Origin: Oscarella lobularis
Lineage: Eukaryota; Porifera; Homoscleromorpha; Homosclerophorida; Oscarellidae
NCBI RefSeq assembly: GCF_947507565.1
Contig: NC_089182.1
Location: 620,001 to 684,000 of the forward strand
Direction: 5' to 3'
Length of the DNA stretch: 64,000 bases
Shown piece after piece: positions 19,982-27,937 of the stretch. The position numbers and the translations under genes were made by a program. The notes under the pieces are model-generated. The model made no database searches. It saw only the letters and a list, made by a program, of their open reading frames with translations, and was not told the origin of the DNA. The first letter of the stretch is position 1, and every line of letters starts with the position of its first letter.

Positions 19982-20527
19982 ATGTTCGTTGCCTCTTTTT
20001 TGCTCCTACTTGCGACCGTGGATTGCGCTCCTGTAGCGAACGTTCCGCCGTCGTCAAACGTTACGATCAATGTTACTAAGGACGCTGCTGATCCGAGTTA
20101 TAATCGAACGCGACAATGTTCCGAGTCATCATCATCATCCTGTAGGACCAAGTCGTTTCTGATTAATTTTGAAGCGATGCCGGATTTCGATTGGATCATC
20201 GCGCCGGTTGCCGTCGACATTAGGCGGTGCGGCGGATGTTGCGTCAGAGACGTCAACGATTCGGTCGAGACGGCCACGACAGTGACGCCACTGTCGCCCC
20301 CGTCATTGCCCAGCGTCATGACAACTCATACAATACTTACCGAAATTTGGAATTCCGTGCTGGAAAAGCGAGGCGATCGACCGTTGCGCGCTCGAGCGCG
20401 CTGCATTCCCGTCGAGTACGAAAGCCTTAAAGTTCTCATGCTTGAGAAACGCCATGAGAGATATCGTGTGGTCTACCGAACTTTACCGCAGGCGCAAGTC
20501 AAGTCGTGTCAGTGTAATGAAAATTGA
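19982..20527 (+). CDS. TGF-beta-like cystine-knot ligand E (181 aa, extra Cys in the knot motif)
   Basis: Single exon. The ATG at 19982 gives a short signal peptide (MFVASFLLLLATVDC), then an Asn/Thr/Ser-rich segment with several N-glycosylation sites. The knot begins SCRTKSFLINFEAMPDFDWIIAPVAVDI; the DWIIAP block is the best match in the cluster to canonical TGF-beta/BMP (DWIIAPxGY). The CxGxC motif reads CGGCC, adding a fifth-position-adjacent Cys that the family normally lacks. The later Cys is single (RARCIPVEYESLKVLML), so the standard inter-subunit Cys is missing. The end is VKSCQC (CxC). The helix/wrist region between is long and Ser/Thr/Pro-rich. Secreted ligand likely; the DWIIAP block makes a true TGF-beta relationship more than a general cystine knot. 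Confidence 0.8.
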   Translation: MFVASFLLLLATVDCAPVANVPPSSNVTINVTKDAADPSYNRTRQCSESSSSSCRTKSFLINFEAMPDFDWIIAPVAVDIRRCGGCCVRDVNDSVETATTVTPLSPPSLPSVMTTHTILTEIWNSVLEKRGDRPLRARARCIPVEYESLKVLMLEKRHERYRVVYRTLPQAQVKSCQCNEN

Positions 20528-20733
20528 CTCGGCGCGTCGCAGCTTGGGGGGGCCGGCCGGCCGAGGTCTTTAGCGCTGCCCACTAACCGTCGCTAGGAAA
20601 AACGGATTTTTGTTTCAAATAAACGGGCGACCCATTAGCACGTCCTACCTAACCCTACTAGCTTATGACTATTATAAAGATAGAAATCCGCAATGCGTTT
20701 ATTCTAAATTTAATGGGCATCATGTCATTGCCA

Positions 20734-21384
20734 CTATTCTCCCCCTTGATCCGACTCGTCGTCGCCGTCGCCGTCGTACAATTGTCTCAGCGACGATCGG
20801 CAGTCGCACTGTGTGACTATTATAGGAAAAAGCATCATCTTGTAACCCTTGCTTTCGCTTTTGTCTTCGATAGGCAGTTTGATCGCTTCAAATTTGGTGG
20901 GAACGCACATCTTTTTGATGTTCGACCTCTCCGTCGACAGAACGAACAGATGATGGTATTCCATTGCGTCGTCGCCGTAAAGTTCGAGACGACAGCCACC
21001 ACGCGGAGCGCAGTCGGCGTACGGGCAACCGCCGGAGCATGCACCTATGTTTACTCGCCTGTAGGCGATCTTTAGCCTCTCAGGGAGTTTGAAATCGTAC
21101 TTGTTGACGTCTATAAAATAGTTTTTTCGATGGCAGAGTTGTCGTTTTGTTCGGTTCTTTTTCGGAGGAGGCGCCGTACAGTTGAGGGGACCCGGAATTG
21201 ACTTCGATGGCCTTGGGGTATCCGGACTGACGACGAGCGCTACGTTTCCCGATTGCGATGAGACTCGCTCCTGTTGTGCGAGTCTTCCCGATATGACGCA
21301 CAGGTACGAACAAACAAAGAGCGATATCGCTTCCAAACCCATGGGAATACGGAAGAGAAACGGAACTGCAGGTGAACGAGACAC
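20734..21384 (-). CDS. TGF-beta-like cystine-knot ligand F with a furin-type site and acidic tail
   Basis: Single exon. Either the ATG at 21384 or the in-frame one at about 21342 could start translation; the second puts a hydrophobic signal segment (MGLEAISLFVCSYLCVISG) right at the N-terminus. After about 45 residues there is RTKRQL, a dibasic furin-type cleavage site, immediately before the first knot Cys (LCHRKNYFIDV). CSGGC gives the CxGxC motif, followed by an extra CxxxCxxxxxC loop (PYADCAPRGGCRL). The later Cys is single (MCVPTKFEAIKLP) and the knot ends QCDC. An acidic 20-residue tail follows the last Cys, which is unusual because TGF-beta chains normally stop there. F is the only member with a recognisable processing site, so it is the closest to a conventional pre-pro-ligand, although the propeptide is very short. 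Confidence 0.75.
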   Translation of the reverse strand: MSRSPAVPFLFRIPMGLEAISLFVCSYLCVISGRLAQQERVSSQSGNVALVVSPDTPRPSKSIPGPLNCTAPPPKKNRTKRQLCHRKNYFIDVNKYDFKLPERLKIAYRRVNIGACSGGCPYADCAPRGGCRLELYGDDAMEYHHLFVLSTERSNIKKMCVPTKFEAIKLPIEDKSESKGYKMMLFPIIVTQCDCRSSLRQLYDGDGDDESDQGGE

Positions 21385-21764
21385 CTCGTGGCCGCGCTCC
21401 CGGCTGGTCGTCGCAGTGAAGCAACTCCCTTCGCGCCCCTTAGCCGGCGCGTTTGGGCGAACGGGACTCTCCCAGAGAAAGAAAGTAAGCGGATATGCGT
21501 TTAGGGCGTGATTTCATTAGGACTCGTCTGACGACCACCCGGAGCTACGGCGAGCACGTGCAGGCAGTTTCGCTCATTAGAATGCAAAGAAGTTTCAAAA
21601 CCGAAAAAACGTCGAGCACGAGTATCACTCCTCGCGCGTAAGCAAAGGGACGAAACGCGTGAGTGTCTCCCACCACAACAAAGACGCATATAATAGCATT
21701 TATTCAGTTAGAAGAGACACGATTACGAAGAAACGAAAAGAAAGCACACGCCAGCTGGAGCCGA

Positions 21765-23176
21765 CTACCTTGCACCGACGGGCATAGACAGTAAGACGTT
21801 CTGCCCGGACGGAAGATAGGCAACGTTCGGTGATCTCGACAGAGTCGACGCAATTTCTTCGGCCGCCTCGAGTCGTCGCAATTCGACGAGCCCCTCACCC
21901 GCCTGCTTGAAAGCGTCCGACAAGAGCTGAGCTCCCTTAGCGTCGCCTTCCGCCGTAATAATCGCCGCGCGTTTGTGCTGCTCCGCCTGAAAATTCGACG
22001 ATCGAGAGCGTGAGATTTTGGAAAGACTAATTTGCATGCAGCTACCTTTTCCACGAGAAATCGAGCCTTTTCAGCTTCTTGCTGGGCTAAGAAGAAGAAG
22101 AAGACAAAACCGGTAAGGCAACATAATTCAACCATATATGGCAAGTATGCACGCGTGAGGAAATGTCGCCTGCGTCAGAGGCATCAATGCATCCAGGAAA
22201 CACATGTATATATGCATGAGGGAAGAGTCTACTTACCGACTTGCTTTTGCTCCACGGCGTGAGTGAATTCTTTGCCGAAGGCGAGGTGAGTCTGAATGAC
22301 GACGGATGTGATTATAGGAAGAAAGTACTACTGGCTGCGTCTTTTTACAATAGAAATGTCGTCTGTTATGATGCCAAATTTGGAGGCCCTATCCGTGAAG
22401 AGTTGCCTCACTTTCTGAGACACCTAAAGAAATGGGCATCTGCGTAAGATCGAAACCCTCGCCCCTCCTCCCCCTTACACTACCACGTACAATTTCTCTT
22501 TGCGTAATTAATTCACTTGCATCAAACTGAGCCTACATCCAAAAAAACATTAGATTCCCAACAGAACGTCCCCCCCCCCCCCCCCCCCCCCCCCAAAAAA
22601 AACGATAAAACTTCGCACCAACGAAATATATCTTATTGAAATTTTAATTTAGAGTACGTATCGCGAATATCACATTTAGAGATCCCCGCCCCCACGCCCC
22701 CCGCACACGTACGACGACGGCCTTGAGAGTTTCCGTGGTGATCGACGGCAAAAGTCGTTCGGCGTAATCCTGACCCAAATTCTGATAGATCGTCGGCAAT
22801 TCCTCCGGTTTGGGCCGAAAGAGAATTCGAAGCGTGATCGCAATCGTCTGCAAGTCCTTGCTGCCCGTTTCGACGGGAACGTTGCGCGGCGTTGCGCGAC
22901 AATCGTAGATGATCGGACGCTGGACCCACGGTATGAGAAAATGGGTTCCTTCGCCCGACGGCGTGGGAATCACGCCGCGAAAACGATCGAATAGGACTGC
23001 GCGGTGACCGCCCGGTACTATGTGAACATACACGCGGTGACGCCTCGAAAGGGACCCCCCGTCAGTTTTTTCTTTGATATTTTGGTACCCGTGTAGAGCG
23101 TGCTGTTGACCACGCCGCCTGTTATTGCTAATCCGACTCCGAAAGTCGCTAGACGGTTGAAGAATCTCGCCGTCAT
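21765..23176 (-). CDS. PHB1: Prohibitin 1
   Basis: Minus-strand gene with about seven exons. The start at 23176 gives [21 protein letters not shown], the hydrophobic N-terminal anchor. The next exon encodes [34 protein letters not shown] and [15 protein letters not shown]. Short exons encode [15 protein letters not shown] (about 22535-22493), [15 protein letters not shown] (about 22420-22346), the [14 protein letters not shown] piece (about 22290-22240) and [13 protein letters not shown]. The last exon ends [17 protein letters not shown] with a stop at 21765-21767. This is nearly the standard prohibitin length of about 270 residues, with the SPFH/PHB domain and the C-terminal coiled coil intact. 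PHB1 with PHB2 forms ring scaffolds in the inner mitochondrial membrane that chaperone proteins and regulate m-AAA protease. One intron contains a 25-nt homopolymer (G on the sense strand). Confidence 0.93.
22570..22594. repeat. Poly-C tract (25 nt) in a prohibitin intron
   Basis: Uninterrupted run of 25 C on the plus strand, followed by a run of A. In the sense direction of the prohibitin transcript it is G25 and could form a G-quadruplex. Length in an assembly should be treated with caution. Confidence 0.9.
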
Positions 23177-23627
23177 TTTGTGCCACGTGATCTAAGCTAG
23201 CTAGGGTCCAGGATTTGGAATCGACTTGATGATGAACGATGATCGCGATACGTATGTTCGAGAATTGAGACCGGCTTTTTTTACGAGATTTTTACAGAAC
23301 AGCGGAAAATAGAGAAAAGCGACCGACGACGAGGTAAGAAAACACCACGAAAACGTCACCTGTTGTCATTTAGTTCATATTCAGAATCCACGACCTTTGG
23401 CGGTAATGGAAAATACTTTTCGGCTTATTTTGACGTTCTTTTCGAAACACAAGACTGCCATATTTCGTCAATATCAAATTTGGAGAAGTCTCCAAAGCAA
23501 GAGGAGTGCCAATAACGCACAAGTATAAAATACTGTAGATACTATAAATACTGAAAGAATCTATACGTGTCTTCATATTAGCAATGAAACTACCATTGGA
23601 TATGATCTGGATCCGGATGAGGAAACG

Positions 23628-24308
23628 ATGGAGCGAGTTCGTGAAGGGGAGAAACGTCGAGAGATAGAAAGGAAGAAGGAGAGGAAGAGACGCCGGCTTT
23701 GGAAACGGGCGCAGAAGCGCCGGGAAAGACAGAGAATGGTCAAGCAGAGAAAAAAGTTGGTCGCAGAGAAGTTGAAACTTGAAAGAGAGAGAATGTGAGT
23801 AAAGGAAAAGATGATAGACTACATGATAGCCTATTGCTTCTTACTAGAAAGCAAGCTGCTTCTGATGAAGCTAAGGAGAGGAATAGGTAATAAATATTGG
23901 AGAGAGGCGAGTTGTGACCATCTCTCTTGCAGTGCTCAAATTAAAGCATTCGATTATATTTATTATCATCGTCTGATGCGCTTTCTTGAATCGGAGGGTT
24001 TCATTGTCGACGAATATGAATCAAGGAAGGAGGAAATGAATCATAGCATAGAGAGTCAGCTCAATCAATTCATCTCAAGCGACGAGGACGAAGAGAAAGG
24101 ATCCCAAAGCGAAGAGATGGTTCAGGTGGATTCCGCGGAAGTCATCCGAGAAATGCATCCGGATGATATGATGCAACCCGACTGGCAAGGACTTCTAGCG
24201 ATGTGCCTTCAAGCAGACAAGCGGAAAATGTGGGCCGAACACTACGAGAAGTGCGTGTTAGTGAAAAACGTAGACACGGACGCTGGCACACCCAAGCAAA
24301 AAGTTTGA
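23628..24308 (+). CDS. Basic coiled-coil protein of unknown function
   Basis: Three exons: about 23583-23798, from about 23849 to the intron at about 23887, and about 23934-24308 (stop TGA). The first in-frame ATG is at 23628; the frame is open upstream to 23583, so a further 5' exon is possible, but the segments at 23230-23575 could not be joined in frame. The N-terminal half is a very basic, charged helix made of R/K/E blocks (RKKERKRRRLWKRAQKRRER), suggesting nucleic-acid binding or a coiled coil. The C-terminal half contains a conserved-looking core (AFDYIYYHRLMRFLESEGF), an acidic Ser/Glu stretch (SSDEDEEKGSQSEE) and DWQGLLAMCLQADKRKMWAEHYEKC. A poly-A signal (aaataaaa) overlaps the stop. 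I do not recognise the family. It starts divergently from prohibitin. Confidence 0.6.
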
Positions 24309-24344
24309 AATAAAATAGATATGCAGTGTGTTGCTATGTGTCAA

Positions 24345-24842
24345 GTATTCTATTTAGTAACAGTTTGGACGATTGTGATGCCATTTCTGGCCAATTAACG
24401 TATCCATCCCCGTCGACGTCATGCTCTTCGAGAATGGTATCGACAATCTGAGCCACTTCGCTTTCTAATATCATTTCGCCAGCAGTGAGATCGTTGTGCG
24501 CCGATTCTCGATAATCCGAGAATAGAGTCGTCAGTTCAAGTCCATCCAACAGCTGATTGCCGTCAAAATCGTGCAATTTGAATAGGTAATAAATAGCTAA
24601 AATCCACGTGGAAAACACGTGATTCGAGAAAACACGGTGGTTTGATACCTACCCTGAGTGTCATCGGCGTTTTCTAACTCTTTTTCGTCGATTTCCATAA
24701 CGTTTTTGAGGTGATCCTTTAGATGCCTGCACGCAGCGTGCGCTCGAGAACCGACAATGCTCGTACGCGACCGTTCTACCTCATCGCTTGACCGTCGAGG
24801 TTGATTTTGTCGCGAATATGATCGTAAATGTGTCTAGCGGGG
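24345..24842 (-). CDS. MCFD2: MCFD2-like EF-hand protein (N-terminus unresolved)
   Basis: Three exons can be joined in frame: about 24840-24785 (HIYDHIRDKINLDGQAM), about 24729-24656 (HLKDHLKNVMEIDEKEL) and about 24595-24345, ending LLLNRILDT at a stop. The last exon has two EF-hands: DFDGNQLLDGLE and DVDGDGYVNWPE, both with the D-x-D-G-x-(L/V)-(E) calcium ligands. The order of a helical DHL segment, LFKLHDFDGNQLLDGLEL and a second loop near the C-terminus matches MCFD2, the luminal partner of LMAN1/ERGIC-53 in ER-to-Golgi transport of glycoproteins. No signal peptide exon was identified, which is needed for that role, so the assignment is to family level. Another EF-hand protein of the CGREF1 type is the main alternative. 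Confidence 0.6.
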
Positions 24843-25076
24843 TTTTCCCAGCAATTTCTCTATCGAATTATGCATCGCGTAGCGTAGTTCGCTCACTCTT
24901 TCTTCTCCGCATTTGATTCGTGAAACGATCTCTCGCCATCGCATCGTACGCTCGCGAAAACGGTCCAAAATAGAAGGAACGCCCACTTCCTCATTTTTTC
25001 GCAGGGCGTTTTTAGCGCACGTTAGACCATTTCGAACGCACCTTGGAGCTGTAGTGTTGTTGAAGCACTTGCACAT
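24843..25076 (-). CDS. Short unassigned coding-like segment upstream of the EF-hand gene
   Basis: A minus-strand frame reads MCKCFNNTTAP, then a possible intron, then a basic helical stretch with ILDRFRERTMRWREIVSRI and VSELRYAMHNSIEKLL, stopping at the TAG that also forms the acceptor of the next EF-hand exon. The pattern FNNTTAP followed by a helix with RxxIxxxI and VxxLR faintly recalls the small mitochondrial protein MIX23/CCDC58, but I cannot secure this. It could instead be a 5' part of the EF-hand gene. Low confidence that it is an independent gene. Confidence 0.3.
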
Positions 25077-25138
25077 GTGCCCCAGATCGGAGAAGAAAAT
25101 TTCAAGCTTCTAGCTCGGCTCCCGCTCCGATCAACTGT

Positions 25139-27670
25139 ATGGGCGAGGACGCGCCAACGGAAAAGAAGACCGGCTTGCTACCCTACGCCTCTCTACACAT
25201 AGGTGAACAAGCGCTATAGTATTACTCGCTTATCTGTCGTGCCTCACGAGCATACTTGCTCGCTCTTACTGGCATTCCGATGACTGCTATGTCGAATAAT
25301 CGCGCCAAACCACGCCTACAGAGTCTGACCATAGATCTATGGTCTGACGCTGTCACAATTGTCCTATTCTGTGCTCGTCGTAGCTAAAAACCAACGTTAC
25401 GTCGACTCTCACTGTTACAGTACAATAGCAAGGGAAGTAGGTGGGGTGGGACTTTCACAATTGCCTAAACACTCAGCGTTTGTTAGGACTGTATTGTATC
25501 AGTAATGAGACGCCAGCGATTTAAATATTGGACAATTAGTAGTTCAGAAATTATTACACACCAGTGTAACAGAACGCACATCCATAGGGCCATCCATAGT
25601 ACAGTATGTCTACAGCTATAGTCAATAGATTCAAATACCTGTTAGAAGGCACTGCAAAGTGGACCCTTAATTAAAATTTTGTATTGTCTATTTCCACACG
25701 TTTCTTTCTCTTTATCCAGATGCCACGTATGGACAATTTTTCAAGGCGGTAGGCTCCATCGTCAAATGTGACAATCCGAAAATTGTCGCCGACAAAGTCG
25801 AGTCGCTCTTCGGCGGCTCAAACCAATGTCTCGCCTCGTTCTGCGTCCGAACGGCGTTCGATCTCTACCTCCAAGTGGCCGCCTATCCGAGGCGATCCCA
25901 AATCATCATGACGGCGATCAACATCCCGGATATGGCTCGCATTGTTCGCCATCACGGTCTCGACGTCGTTCCCGTCGACGTCGATCCCGAGACGCTCGCG
26001 CCCGACGCGCGATCGCTCGAAGCGGTCGTCACGTCGAAGAGCGTCGCTATCGTCGTCGCGCACCTGTACGGGCGTTGGATCGACGTGACGGACGTCGTCG
26101 CCTTCGCCAAGCGACGTCGCATCGATTTCATCGAGGATTGCGCGCAGACGTTCGCCGGATTCGAGCGTCTCGGCCATCCCGACGCGCTCCTGAGTCTCTT
26201 CAGTTTTGGCGGGATAAAGCACGCGACCGGTTTCGGCGGAGGCGTGACGATCGTCCGAAATCGCGGACTCCTGAAAAAGATGCGCGATCGTCAGCTGACC
26301 TATCCCGTATACTCGAGATGGATGTTCTTCAAGAGACTCGCTCGCTATTTCATCGTAGCGTTGTCACTCAACTCCCCGACGGTGAATCGTTACGGGCGTC
26401 GTCTCGTCGCTTTCTTCGGCATCGATCACAAGGAATACGCCGTTCAATTGTTGCGCGGCTTCAACGGCGTCGATTTGATAACGTTCTTGCGTTGGCAGCC
26501 GTCGGGCGCGCTCTTCGGCGCTCTGCTCGACGCTCTGTTACGATTCAGCGCGGACGAATATCGACGGAATGTGTCGCATTGCGAGTACGTCGCCAGTCGA
26601 CTGCCCAAGTCGGTTCAGATACCCGGAAGCCGGGCTACGGTTAGGAATCATTGGCTCTTTCCTATAATTGTGGTAAGATCGCCGGTGGGTGTGGGGGTGA
26701 AGGGGATTCAGTTAGCGGGAACACCGCGGTGGCGGCAGGGCAATTGGCCGAGCTAAAAACTTGTAAAGAAAGCATTTATCTCGGTCTATTGATTTATGCG
26801 GACCCTTTGTGTAATGACCATCTCTGCCAGCTGTGGTTTCTACTGTAGACAGGTTTCAGTTGCATTCCGAGTGGTGAACAAACCGTCTTGTAACTTTGGT
26901 GGTGGCGACTGAGTTTGTTTAGTTTGATTTTTCTATCCGATTCGCTTCAGTTTTGTTGAAGAGGGGTCCTTTGGCCATGACTAAGTCTTTCCTCTTCGTA
27001 ACCGCTGTAACCGCCGTCGTTTAGCCTGTCGCTCAATCTGTAGACTATAATGGGCAGCGGGCTGAACGACGATTGCGGCTTTGTCGCCACCAGAATTCGT
27101 AGTATAGCCCAAGAGTCCCGCGACGTTTCGCGCGGGAAAAGACGAGCGCTGACGCACTTTCGGTTTATGCGTGTAATTGGATCAGCGATATATCGCAAAC
27201 GAGCAGCGTCTCCCCAAACGAACGTCATATCCCTGTGTACATAGACAACCAATCCGTCTCATCTGAAACGTATGACGCACGTACACACGTCGGATTGACC
27301 GGTTAAAAGTCCCATAAGCTAGCACGTTCAAGTGGAGGGGGAGGGGGGATTTTATATTGACGTCACGCGGTTCATTTTTTTCTTTGCGCAGAGCAACGCC
27401 GATGCTTATATAGACGAGCTGAATCGACGGGGCGTAGACGCGTATCGCGGTGCAACGCAATTGGACGTCGTTCGAGCTGACGAGACGGTGAGACAGACGA
27501 AAGCCTTTCCTCGTCCGAGCCGAGCCGAAGAACTGATGGCACACGTCATCTATTTGCCCGTTCACAAACGAGTTCCCCTCGACGAACTCGAACGACTTTG
27601 TGAAATAATGACCGACGTGGCCGACGTCGTCGACGCGCGGCGACGATTTAGGCTAAAATCGAAATTGTAG
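25139..27670 (+). CDS. DegT/DnrJ/EryC1-family PLP-dependent aminotransferase
   Basis: Three exons: 25139-25201, 25721-26672 and 27392-27670; the junctions join in frame. The start MGEDAPTEKK is the first ATG. The large exon encodes a fold-type I aminotransferase: FCVRTAFDLYLQVAAYP, IIMTAINIPDMARIV, VPVDVDPETLAPD, FIEDCAQTFAGF (the PLP-binding Asp in EDCAQ) and FSFGGIKHATGFGGG with the Lys that would form the Schiff base. The C-terminal exon supplies the substrate-side domain (SNADAYIDELNRRGVDAYRGATQL, MAHVIYLPVHKRV). DegT/DnrJ enzymes transaminate nucleotide-linked sugars in bacteria, and related sequences are sporadic in animals. Substrate unknown. The introns of 519 and 719 bp are long for this window. 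No signal peptide is seen, but the RWMFFKRLARYFIVALSLNS stretch is hydrophobic. Confidence 0.82.
25202..25720 (+). other. Long first intron of the DegT-type gene
   Basis: 519-bp GT-AG intron (gtgaac...tatccag), roughly eight times the local typical intron. AT-rich, no ORF of note, no recognisable transposon ends. It could hold regulatory elements. Confidence 0.6.
26673..27391 (+). other. Long second intron of the DegT-type gene
   Basis: 719-bp GT-AG intron (gtaaga...tgcgcag). The last 100 bp include a G-rich stretch (27334-27350) and a pyrimidine tract. No conserved ORF, RNA gene or transposon ends recognised. Confidence 0.6.
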
Positions 27671-27937
27671 TTGTTTGCGCAAACAAACATTCGTACTATA
27701 CCGGAAATGGGCGGGAGGGGGAGATGGATAATTGCCCCGCATTGCATTTGTAGATCTTCGATACGAAAGGGTCGGTGAACGGTCTTTTGTCTGCATAACT
27801 CACGTGGTATAGACCCTGGGCTCGTCGAGTGGCTCGTCCGTGCCGTAGTGAAACCTTCGTGTGACGTCTTGTCGCGCACGCTAGGTTATAAAGAACTTCG
27901 GACATCGAGAGTGAAAAACCGCATCGCTCTCTATTCG

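Noticed and set aside
15509-21384. The six small secreted proteins as neurotrophin, PDGF/VEGF or Spaetzle-type cystine knots.
   Set aside because: The LLVDF..GW, DWIIAP, CVPTxxxSL and VVKSCxC blocks and the C-terminal CxC ending suit TGF-beta better. PDGF/VEGF and neurotrophin cysteine spacings are different.
23230-23337. A first exon of the coiled-coil gene starting ATGATGAACGATGATCGC.
   Set aside because: The frame hits a stop at about 23310 before the gtaagaaa donor, and other frames could not be joined.
25202-27391. Transposon remnants in the two long introns of the DegT-type gene.
   Set aside because: No terminal inverted repeats, target-site duplications, or transposase or RT frames seen.
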